DNA from: an uncultured Candidatus Planktophila sp.
Lineage (GTDB): Bacteria; Actinomycetota; Actinomycetes; Nanopelagicales; Nanopelagicaceae
DNA length: 8,760 nucleotides
Direction: 5' to 3'
Assembly: GCA_937975715.1 (NCBI GenBank)
Contig: CALJUA010000036.1
Span: forward strand, 1-8,760
The first letter of the stretch is position 1. Each line of letters opens with the position of its first letter. A model generated the notes under the pieces. The model made no database searches, had not been told where the DNA came from, and worked only from the letters and a program-made list of their open reading frames with translations. A program made the position numbers and the translations under genes. Positions 1 to 5,793 of the stretch are shown piece by piece.

Positions 1-445
1 GTGCGTAGCGAATGACGTGACGGTTGGCATCGGTTGCTGAAACTGTGAACTGCCATAAAGGAAGTCCAAATCGCTCGCGCAAAAGGTCGCTCACAATGGC
101 TGCGTTCTCAGATGGCAACATCGCAGTGATGCCCTTATCAATCTGTGCCTTTACCGCTGCAACCGTTGCCGCCGGTGAGTGTCCGGTCATAGAACCGGTA
201 TCGCCGAGACAAAAGTCGATGTAATCGCGACCATCGAGATCGGTGAAGTGCGCACCCTTTGCTTCCTTTACGAAGACCGGGTGAGCACCTGGCCACTTCG
301 CCATCCAGGACATTGGTACACCTTCATGCATCACCTGAGAAGATTGGTTAAACGCTTCGGTCGATGCTTTGTGGGTATCGAGAAAGCGTTGCTCTTCAAT
401 CTTCATTAATTCTGCGATGCGTTCAGGGCGAATAACTGTGGTCAT
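1..445 (-). CDS. Class-III PLP-dependent aminotransferase, N-terminal part (runs off left edge)
   Basis: The frame is open from ATG at 445 to the window edge, giving 148 residues of what is normally a protein of about 430-450. The translation contains VPMSWMAKWPGAHPVFV, GAHFTDLDGRDYIDFCLGDTGSM, TGHSP and, near residues 134-147, LWQFTVSATDANRHVIRYA. This is the N-terminal layout of the class-III family related to glutamate-1-semialdehyde aminomutase: an entry strand, the DxDGxxYxDF strand, then the region leading to the cofactor phosphate site. The catalytic lysine lies outside the window, so activity cannot be judged and the substrate is unknown. The gene begins 13 bases after the stop of the broken photolyase gene and is probably the next gene of the same operon. 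No clear ribosome binding site lies close to the ATG; a GGGCGAG about 19 bases upstream is too distant to be convincing. The family is confident; the exact reaction is not. Confidence 0.85.
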   Translation of the reverse strand, partial: MTTVIRPERIAELMKIEEQRFLDTHKASTEAFNQSSQVMHEGVPMSWMAKWPGAHPVFVKEAKGAHFTDLDGRDYIDFCLGDTGSMTGHSPAATVAAVKAQIDKGITAMLPSENAAIVSDLLRERFGLPLWQFTVSATDANRHVIRYA

Positions 446-458
446 AACGCGATTCTAA

Positions 459-1036
459 TTAAATCTCGCCCTTTTCTAAACCACTTAAGACCTCTTGCGC
501 CCTGTGTTTTAGTTCATCTAAATCACTTAAGCGCTTCAGACCATTTACTTGTTGGCTCATGCGGTGGTTCTTCACAAATGTCGCTTTATGTCGATCAAGA
601 AAATCCCATCTGCATGTACGGCCATACCGATGACATTGGGAACCATCACCCAGTCAGCTGCATCAATAACTTCAGAAGCATGCAGTAGCCCGTTGTTCAA
701 ATATGGACTCAATAGAGAATGATGAAGCGCCCAGCTATCGAGCGCCATCGCATCTTCATAGGGACCAAACTTTTCAAAGTGGTTCTTAATAAAGTAATTC
801 AGCTGTGCAACTGCCCCAGCGCGAGTTGTCGCCCAGGTCTTCGTTGGTTGCATCGAAAGTTCTGCTGCAAACCCGCCACAGTATTTTCTGCCTTGATATA
901 CCGAACGCTAAAACCCTCTGCTTCAAGTACGCAGGCTCTCAATAATCACCACTAAATCACTGCTCTTATTCGCTCTCTTTAAAACACCATACCCACGATG
1001 CAACTGATCAAAGGGGATATAGAGAACGCGCTGCAT
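459..1036 (-). pseudogene. Deletion-eroded cryptochrome/deoxyribodipyrimidine photolyase-related gene (COG3046 / FeS-BCP type)
   Basis: About 190 residues of a family usually near 500 survive, in several frames. Segment A (1036 to about 928) starts at ATG, overlaps the epimerase stop as TAATG, and reads MQRVLYIPFDQLHRGYGVLK then VVIIESLR, the family's N-terminus, ending at a TGA at 925-923. Segment B (927 to about 856, another frame) reads LEAEGFSVRYIKAENTVAGL. Segment C (about 853-605, a third frame) reads TWATTRAGAVAQLNYFI, FGPYEDAMALDSWALHHSLL and VIDAA, then jumps directly to DWVMVPNVIGMAVHADG. Segment D (602-459, shifted again) reads FLDRHKATFVKNHRMSQQ and GLKRLSDLDEL and stops at 461-459. 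From memory of the family, the missing parts are about 20 residues after ESLR, well over 100 after AGLQQ, about 90 after VIDAA (the GWREY region), and about 45 after HADG (the cysteine-rich iron-sulfur region). The product cannot fold as a photolyase. An assembly error is possible but would need several independent deletions. Confidence 0.85.
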
Positions 1037-1815
1037 TAATCCTCGTAATCGCGTGAGATGTCAGTGAAGGTATAGAGCGCCTCAAGATAGTGATCGCCAG
1101 TGATTCCTAAATTTGCTGCATCAGGGGGCGCAGTCTGTGGCTCGATACAGATTCCATCGGGATCTTCGGTATAGACAACCCACCACGGTGCATCAGTCTC
1201 GATATCAATTCGTGCAACGCCCTCATAGACAACTGCAGGTGTTCCGCGCACCTCGGTAAATGCGTCATCCCACGGTTCAGGAGTAGGCGCAATGATTTCG
1301 CCTGTTGGCAGACCATCTACGCGCTTGAGCATCTTGCTTGGATGAAATTCCAGCTCGGCAGATTCGCCAACTCCTAAATCACGAGCAAACCAGGGGTGTT
1401 GTCCAAGCCAGACAGGAAGATCGCACCCATTGGCGTCGTATTCGAGTGACCAACGGATTGCATCATCGAGAACTTCAATCGTTTGTTCAACCGTTGCCCC
1501 ACCATAAGGCTTTGGTAAGTGCAGCAGCGAACGGCCTGGGCCAATCTCTTGCCAAGACGACGTTAAACCAAAGCCATGGAGAGCATTCGGTGGATCAAGA
1601 AATGTCGGCAGCTGAAAATCGCCAGCAGTAGGTGATGTAATCAAGCCATCCTTAATGCGCCCCGCCCACGGAGCCATCGCATACCAACCATAGGTGTGCA
1701 CCTGGCCACGAAAGGGAACCGTAAATTCAAGATCTCTCCACTTGAGCGATGCAATGCGTGCACCAGCATCGAGATCGATTGCTAATTGAAATTCAGCATC
1801 ATCTATATATTGCAT
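1036..1815 (-). CDS. Aldose 1-epimerase (galactose mutarotase-like) family protein
   Basis: This 259-residue protein is complete and shorter than classical GalM (about 340), fitting the shorter mutarotase-like branch (COG2017). Its beta-sandwich landmarks are in order: PWAGRI (49-54), ALHGFG (78-83) with candidate catalytic His80, GQHPWFAR (138-145) with second candidate His140, and CIEPQTAPPDAAN with candidate catalytic base Glu225. All the expected catalytic groups are therefore present. Known members interconvert the alpha and beta anomers of free sugars in the cytoplasm; some close relatives act on hexose 6-phosphates. The gene starts eight bases after the fructokinase-like kinase, with a GGGG-containing ribosome binding site, so supplying the right hexose anomer to that kinase is a reasonable inference. 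The stop overlaps the ATG of the downstream photolyase remnant as TAATG, showing former translational coupling. The exact sugar is not determined. Confidence 0.88.
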   Translation of the reverse strand: MQYIDDAEFQLAIDLDAGARIASLKWRDLEFTVPFRGQVHTYGWYAMAPWAGRIKDGLITSPTAGDFQLPTFLDPPNALHGFGLTSSWQEIGPGRSLLHLPKPYGGATVEQTIEVLDDAIRWSLEYDANGCDLPVWLGQHPWFARDLGVGESAELEFHPSKMLKRVDGLPTGEIIAPTPEPWDDAFTEVRGTPAVVYEGVARIDIETDAPWWVVYTEDPDGICIEPQTAPPDAANLGITGDHYLEALYTFTDISRDYED

Positions 1816-1823
1816 TGCAACCC

Positions 1824-2732
1824 CTACTTGAGTTCGTGCTTGTATGGAGGATTAGCACCAGGGCGAGAACAGGTAATTGCTGCTGCCTTTGCTGCACGGT
1901 GCAACACATCCTGCAGCACATCGCCAGTCAACGCCATGATTCCCTTTTCAATCATTGCTTCAACAACAATTGCACCAACGGTATCTCCGGCACCAACGGT
2001 GTCAGCGACTTCTACCTTTACACCTGGAACTTCCACTGCGCCATCTGCAGTAAAACCAATCAAACCTTCGCTGCCGCGTGTAATGACAACAAGTGCCGCA
2101 CCATCGCGCACCCAGCGCTCTGCAACATCATCGAGTGATTGATCAGGAAATAGCCAGGCCACATCATCATCGCTGACTTTAATAACTGATGAGATCGCCG
2201 CCCATTTTTCGACAGCTGCTTCATAGAGATCGCGATCACCCATCACTGCAGGGCGAATATTGGGATCAAAGACGATCGGTGCAAACTCTGCAACTTGCAG
2301 CGCCCAGTCATACAAGACATCAGCGCCAGGTTGAATCACTGTTACCAAAGTTCCGATGTGAAGAACATTAGGTTTGTAGCGAGAAGGATCTGGCAACCAA
2401 TTCAAATCAAAATCAAAAGTTGCACTGTTATCCAATTTAAATTCGTAGGATGCTCCTCCGCTTTCATTGAGTGAAACAATGGCGAGCGCTGTTGGTAGTT
2501 CACTGGTCTTCGCTAAATCTAACTTCACTTCATCATTTACTAATTCGTCACGTGACATCACGCCGTAGGCATCAGTTGAGATGCCATCGATAAAGTGAAC
2601 CTCGTGACCTAAGCGCGCCAAAGCTTTTGCGGTATTTGCTGGTCCGCCTCCCACATGTGGTGCGCGATCAGTTGATCCCGGCGCCACCGGAATAAGGTCG
2701 ATCAAGACTTCGCCGCAGACCCAGATGCTCAT
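1824..2732 (-). CDS. PfkB-family carbohydrate kinase, probable fructokinase
   Basis: This 302-residue protein has the full length of the PfkB/ribokinase family. The N-terminus MSIWVCGEVLIDLIP is the first strand carrying the sugar-contacting aspartate (Asp12). GGGPANTAKALARLG (28-42) is PfkB signature 1. DTVGAGDTVGA (from 244) is signature 2, with the anion hole and the catalytic base Asp250. The C-terminal CSRPGANPP is typical of bacterial fructokinases, hence the proposed reaction: ATP plus D-fructose to fructose 6-phosphate, in the cytoplasm. Signature 2 has Val where Phe or Ser is commoner, a mild variation. The gene is first in a minus-strand operon and is followed after eight bases by an aldose epimerase, which supports a role in hexose entry into metabolism. 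The hexamer CAGAAT lies six bases upstream of ATG and could be the -10 of a leaderless transcript. Family assignment is strong; the fructose preference rests on overall similarity. Confidence 0.88.
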   Translation of the reverse strand: MSIWVCGEVLIDLIPVAPGSTDRAPHVGGGPANTAKALARLGHEVHFIDGISTDAYGVMSRDELVNDEVKLDLAKTSELPTALAIVSLNESGGASYEFKLDNSATFDFDLNWLPDPSRYKPNVLHIGTLVTVIQPGADVLYDWALQVAEFAPIVFDPNIRPAVMGDRDLYEAAVEKWAAISSVIKVSDDDVAWLFPDQSLDDVAERWVRDGAALVVITRGSEGLIGFTADGAVEVPGVKVEVADTVGAGDTVGAIVVEAMIEKGIMALTGDVLQDVLHRAAKAAAITCSRPGANPPYKHELK

Positions 2733-2935
2733 GGCGCCATTCTGCCCTACTGATTGTTACTTTCGGTATAGCTTCAAGGAGTTTTGTTTCTTTTTAAATA
2801 CTTAACAGGAAGAAATTACGTCGATTGGATTTTCTATTTGTTATATAGTTTTCCTACGACGAACTTCTTGAAGTCGTTGTCTGCCTGAGGCTCCCAGCAA
2901 TGGGGGCCTTCAGTGCTTTATATGGATTCTTAGAA
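2733..2935. other. Intergenic region between the kinase operon and the DUF3800 gene; AT-rich, two hairpins
   Basis: No credible coding sequence is seen in these 203 bases. The left part (2733-2850) is AT-rich and should contain the promoter of the minus-strand sugar operon, but I cannot fix a clear -35/-10 pair. The right part has two consecutive stem-loops on the plus strand: 2859-2877 (seven pairs, one bulged A, CTTG loop) and 2888-2909 (eight pairs, AGCAAT loop). A weak plus-strand promoter-like pair (TTGGAT at 2825, TATAGT at 2844) precedes them with an over-short spacer. A small RNA is possible but not supported well enough to call. Confidence 0.5.
2888..2909 (-). terminator. Terminator-like hairpin downstream of the DUF3800 gene
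   Basis: Bases 2888-2895 (AGGCTCCC) pair with 2902-2909 (GGGGGCCT) in eight pairs, one of them G-T, around a six-base loop. It lies 27 bases beyond the DUF3800 stop. No thymine run follows on the minus strand, so efficient intrinsic termination is uncertain. Read on the minus strand it closely resembles the hairpin after the aldo/keto reductase at 4603-4626. Confidence 0.5.
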
Positions 2936-3595
2936 TTAATTACCTTCGTACACAGGTTCAAGCATTCCCCATAGTTCTTCAATCATTAATCGAGTCTTTC
3001 GATTTGTTTCTTTATGATCCATCAATCTTCGATATAGGTAGATGCACATGTCAGCTATCTGAACTCCGAAATATTCTGACGACTCGACATAGTTAATTGA
3101 CTCAATCCATCGGGGCTGAAATTCCTCATTGACTTTATCCAGCTTAATTCTCTTGCGATCTTCTTTTGAAATTTTGTCTGAATAAATTTGAACATTTTCA
3201 TGGTGAAGTCCGGCGAACTGGTCAATGGCATGAATTAATTCTTTAGTTGTTTTTCCATGTGGAGAAAACAACAGAATATTTTGTTCACGTAAGTCAGTAA
3301 TATTTATTCCTTCAATTAATAGAGACCCGTCAATCTGACTGAGAAGGCTCATAAAACTTTTGAATATTTCCATTCTTAGGTGGAACTGTCCAGATAATGG
3401 CCACCATTCATCCTTTGCATTCATGAGGGAATGACCGTGAAACTCAATATTTCCAGCTATGCCGAGCATTCGGACTTGTTCGAGGAGTTCTTTCCTTAAA
3501 TCTTCAATCTGCGGTAAAACACTCTCATTGATAATAAAAGCTGCCTGAAAATATTGACGAGATGAATACGACTCGTCTGTGAAGGCATAAAGCAT
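2936..3595 (-). CDS. DUF3800 domain protein, AT-rich accessory gene
   Basis: This 219-residue protein matches the DUF3800 layout. An N-terminal strand carries an acidic pair (YAFTDES, Asp7-Glu8). IEFHGHSL (50-57) follows, then IYSDKISKEDRKRIK (137-151) with Asp140, and the closing motif ESSEYFGVQIADMCIYLYRR (171-190) with Asp182. Spaced acidic residues on such strands suggest an RNase H-like nuclease fold, an inference from the family; no experiment defines its role and I assign none. DUF3800 genes often occur in mobile or defence islands. The gene is about 35-40% GC against roughly 50% for the core genes here, and stands alone with no obvious partner, so it is probably acquired. ATG at 3595 is the only sensible start: the frame extends upstream without another start codon. 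No clear ribosome binding site is visible. The composition changes abruptly to GC-rich right at its 5' end. Confidence 0.78.
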   Translation of the reverse strand: MLYAFTDESYSSRQYFQAAFIINESVLPQIEDLRKELLEQVRMLGIAGNIEFHGHSLMNAKDEWWPLSGQFHLRMEIFKSFMSLLSQIDGSLLIEGINITDLREQNILLFSPHGKTTKELIHAIDQFAGLHHENVQIYSDKISKEDRKRIKLDKVNEEFQPRWIESINYVESSEYFGVQIADMCIYLYRRLMDHKETNRKTRLMIEELWGMLEPVYEGN

Positions 3596-3652
3596 CGGCG
3601 GAGATTGGCATCTCAGCGGGCGCCAAAACGGGCGGAGGGCCCCGGCTGGGGA

Positions 3653-3658
3653 TAGGCT
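3653..3658 (+). promoter_or_regulatory. Putative -10 box (TAGGCT) for a leaderless aldo/keto reductase mRNA
   Basis: TAGGCT fits the actinobacterial TAnnnT -10 consensus. It ends seven bases before the ATG at 3666, so transcription would begin at or next to the A of the start codon. No good -35 lies at 17-18 bases; TTGGCA at 3605 is too far away. A GGGGAT at 3647-3652 could instead serve as a weak, rather distant ribosome binding site. Confidence 0.45.
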
Positions 3659-3665
3659 CTAGCTC

Positions 3666-4589
3666 ATGCTGACTCTGCCGGAAACCGACCTCGTCGTCCA
3701 CGAATTGTGCCTCGGAGGCAATGTCTTCGGCTGGGGGGCCGATGAGAGCGGTTCTAGGGCTGTTCTAGACGCCTATAAGGGCCACGGGGGCAACTTCATC
3801 GACACCGCGGATGTCTATAGCGAGTGGAAGCCAGGCAATCAGGGTGGCGAATCCGAGTCGATTATCGGCCGCTGGCTGCAGGGCCAGGACCGGAGCACGT
3901 TCGTCATCGCCACCAAGGTCGCCAAGCTTTCTACCCGTCCGGGTCTGCGCCCTGAGAACATCTTCGCTGCCTGCAACGATTCCTTACAGCGCCTGCAGAC
4001 TGATTACATCGATCTCTATTACTCACACCATGATGACCAAGAAGTTCCCATTGCTGAAACTCTCGGCGCCTACCAACAGCTAATCAACGAGGGCAAAGTT
4101 CGTTACATCGCGGCATCACAGCACACCGGCGCACGATTGCAAGAGGCGCTCAACATCGCCGACCGCGAAGGTCTTCCTGAGTATGTAGCCCTTCAAGATC
4201 ACTACAACTTGATGGAGCGTAATCCCTTTGAATCAGAACAGGCAGACGTTGTTCTCAATAATGGAATCTCTGCACTTCCCTTCTACGCACTTGCCCGAGG
4301 TTTTCTCACCGGCAAATATCGCAAGGGGGTTACAGTCGATTCCATTCGCGCCGGTGGAGTAACTGATTACCAAACCGATCAAGGTTATGCAGTAGTCGAT
4401 GCACTGTCTGAGATTGCTCGCGCACATCACTCAACACCATCGGCTATTGCACTTGGCTGGTTGCGCGCCAATCCTGCCGTCTCAACACCAATTGCATCTG
4501 CTCGCACAGTAGAACAGCTCAACGAAATTATTGAAGTTGTTCACTTAAGCGACGTTGAGGTAAATATTCTCAACCGCACCTCAAACTAG
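3666..4589 (+). CDS. Aldo/keto reductase family oxidoreductase
   Basis: This 307-residue protein is a complete NADPH-dependent (beta/alpha)8-barrel reductase. The catalytic tetrad is visible: Asp46 in NFIDTADVYS, Tyr51 in the same motif, Lys84 in VIATKV, and His121 in DLYYSHHDD. The cofactor end is recognised by PIASARTVEQLNE near residue 278. The N-terminus MLTLPETDLVVHELCLGGN is normal for this actinobacterial subgroup. Reduction of an aldehyde or ketone in the cytoplasm is expected; the substrate is unknown. It is the only plus-strand gene here, divergent from the DUF3800 gene and followed by a strong hairpin. Composition changes inside the gene: the first 300 bases are about 61% GC, while 3961-4560 is about 50%. 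The change falls near residues 100-115, around the conserved SLQRLQTDYIDLYY stretch, suggesting a recombinant gene. The protein reads continuously across the change, so it is probably functional. Confidence 0.9.
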   Translation: MLTLPETDLVVHELCLGGNVFGWGADESGSRAVLDAYKGHGGNFIDTADVYSEWKPGNQGGESESIIGRWLQGQDRSTFVIATKVAKLSTRPGLRPENIFAACNDSLQRLQTDYIDLYYSHHDDQEVPIAETLGAYQQLINEGKVRYIAASQHTGARLQEALNIADREGLPEYVALQDHYNLMERNPFESEQADVVLNNGISALPFYALARGFLTGKYRKGVTVDSIRAGGVTDYQTDQGYAVVDALSEIARAHHSTPSAIALGWLRANPAVSTPIASARTVEQLNEIIEVVHLSDVEVNILNRTSN

Positions 4590-4602
4590 CGGCAGAAATT
4601 CC

Positions 4603-4626
4603 GAAGGCCCCATTACTGGGGCCTTC
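4603..4626 (+). terminator. Hairpin terminator after the aldo/keto reductase
   Basis: Bases 4603-4612 pair perfectly with 4617-4626 (ten pairs, arm GAAGGCCCCA) around a TTAC loop, 14 bases after the stop codon. Only a short T-poor tail follows, so it is a strong stem with a weak U-tract. The stem is symmetrical and could also act on the minus strand for the 83-residue gene ending at 4673. Confidence 0.7.
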
Positions 4627-4672
4627 TAACCGGTAACCGAAGTATCCGGGGGTGCGTTGGTCAAACTATATA

Positions 4673-4924
4673 TCAATTCTTAAATTTCAATACTATTTTC
4701 TTGATTGGCTGAAATGTTAATTCGGCGATTAGTGCCGCAGCAATCATTGCGCCTATTAAATACAGAGAGTCAAAGAGGAAACTCTTGGGACTCAAAAACC
4801 AGACTTTATATAGAAGTATTGTGAAAAACAATGCACTGACATAGCGCGCTTTATGCCCGCGATTTCTAGGTGGCAGAAATAAATTGCGGACAAATGTAGT
4901 GACTTTTGCTTTTACTTTATTCAT
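4673..4924 (-). CDS. Small two-helix membrane protein of unknown function
   Basis: I do not recognise this 83-residue product. It has a basic N-terminal segment (residues 1-26, many Lys/Arg), a first hydrophobic helix (about 28-46, YVSALFFTILLYKVWFL), a short loop, a second helix (about 52-70, SLYLIGAMIAAALIAELTF) and a basic tail KKIVLKFK. The positive-inside rule would place both ends in the cytoplasm. The gene is about 35-40% GC, as AT-rich as the DUF3800 gene and unlike the neighbouring apbE. It lies 59 bases downstream of apbE on the same strand, but its own -10-like TAGTTT six bases before the ATG suggests separate, leaderless transcription. It could be a chance reading frame, but two clean helices with charged flanks and no competing frame make a real gene more likely than not. 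Confidence 0.55.
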   Translation of the reverse strand: MNKVKAKVTTFVRNLFLPPRNRGHKARYVSALFFTILLYKVWFLSPKSFLFDSLYLIGAMIAAALIAELTFQPIKKIVLKFKN

Positions 4925-4930
4925 GCATGA

Positions 4931-4936
4931 AAACTA
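4931..4936 (-). promoter_or_regulatory. Possible -10 box (TAGTTT) for leaderless expression of the 83-residue gene
   Basis: TAGTTT on the minus strand fits TAnnnT and ends six bases before the ATG at 4924, the spacing expected for a leaderless mRNA. No convincing -35 is present, and the hexamer is common by chance in AT-rich DNA. Confidence 0.25.
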
Positions 4937-4983
4937 TCTTTCGATTCTCGCGCGAATCTCGCAAGACCTTCAACTAAGATAAA

Positions 4984-5790
4984 TTACTGGGCACTACTTT
5001 GCGTAGCGATTTCGGCGGCGAAGAGAGGACCTACGCCCCAAGCACCACCATCGTGGCGATCGATGCACCAGGCGCTGTACTGCGCTAGCTCTGGTTGAGT
5101 AAAGAATTTTGCACCTTCATCGCCGGTGACCATCAACGCAGTTGCCATCGCATCGGTGAGACCTCCATCAGGGCCAAGGACTGTCGCAGACTTTCCACCG
5201 ATGGCAATCAGGCCGCGATAGGGATCGGTGATGTGTGCTCCGCGTTCGTAGGTTCCTGATGTTGCAATTGCACCGTCGAATATTTCAAAGATGCGCACGA
5301 CCTCTTGGCGGTTATCGGGATTAACAACGCCGATCTTCCATGGTTCAACTTCACCGCTATCGAGAAGATTGCCACCGCGAAGAGTGAGATCTCCTGCGGC
5401 ATTGACCTGAATATGGTCACATCCAGCCCGCATGAGGATCAAAGCCACGCGATCAGCTGCCCACCCTTTTACATATCCTGATGGATCAAAGCCGCCCTCG
5501 ACCGCCCAAGGATCAAAGGCCCCATCGCTTAAATACTTTGCGTTCTGACAGGCATCCCAGACTTGCTGCACATCCTGCGGACACTGCCCGATCTCAATCT
5601 CTCGGCGACGCAAGCGCGATACAAATGAGCTCTCTTTATACGTTGAAAATGCGTTATCGACATCAACGACAAATTTCTTCACATCAACAATCGCTGCATC
5701 GATGGCAGCGCGATCTATTGAAGTTGATGAGGCCTCGATATAGAGAACTGTTCCCCAGACCTCAATTTCATAGGCAGCCCTTGTCACCAT
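4984..5790 (-). CDS. apbE: FAD:protein FMN transferase (ApbE)
   Basis: This 268-residue enzyme transfers FMN from FAD to a Ser or Thr of target flavoproteins through a phosphodiester bond, using magnesium. Family landmarks are all present: FSTYKESSFVSRL (48-60), GAFDPW (90-95), DPSGYVKGWAADR (102-114) that holds FAD, VNAAGDL (129-135), WKIGVVNP (151-158), ATSGTYERG (176-184), ITDP (187-190) and GLTDAMATAL (210-219), where Asp213 and Thr217 are the expected metal ligands. There is no signal peptide or lipobox, so it should be cytoplasmic unless it is made as a fusion. Its ATG follows the TAG of the FMN-binding protein gene by three bases in the same reading frame, so the pair is coupled and that neighbour is the obvious substrate. 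GGTTGGA upstream may be the ribosome binding site. The length is slightly short for the family, as expected without an export signal. Confidence 0.93.
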   Translation of the reverse strand: MVTRAAYEIEVWGTVLYIEASSTSIDRAAIDAAIVDVKKFVVDVDNAFSTYKESSFVSRLRRREIEIGQCPQDVQQVWDACQNAKYLSDGAFDPWAVEGGFDPSGYVKGWAADRVALILMRAGCDHIQVNAAGDLTLRGGNLLDSGEVEPWKIGVVNPDNRQEVVRIFEIFDGAIATSGTYERGAHITDPYRGLIAIGGKSATVLGPDGGLTDAMATALMVTGDEGAKFFTQPELAQYSAWCIDRHDGGAWGVGPLFAAEIATQSSAQ

Positions 5791-5793
5791 GGG

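Noticed and set aside
572..853. 93-residue minus-strand frame as a stand-alone gene
   Set aside because: Its residues are internal photolyase segments, and the photolyase frame continues in another frame past its stop to 459; it is a fragment of the pseudogene.
1749..2142. Two overlapping plus-strand frames of 118 and 129 residues
   Set aside because: They lie antisense across the epimerase start and kinase end, are low-complexity and show no family features; both overlapped genes are well supported.
4627..4672. Possible attachment site or tRNA end after the reductase hairpin
   Set aside because: No tRNA arm or T-loop can be folded and no second copy of the sequence was seen in the window.
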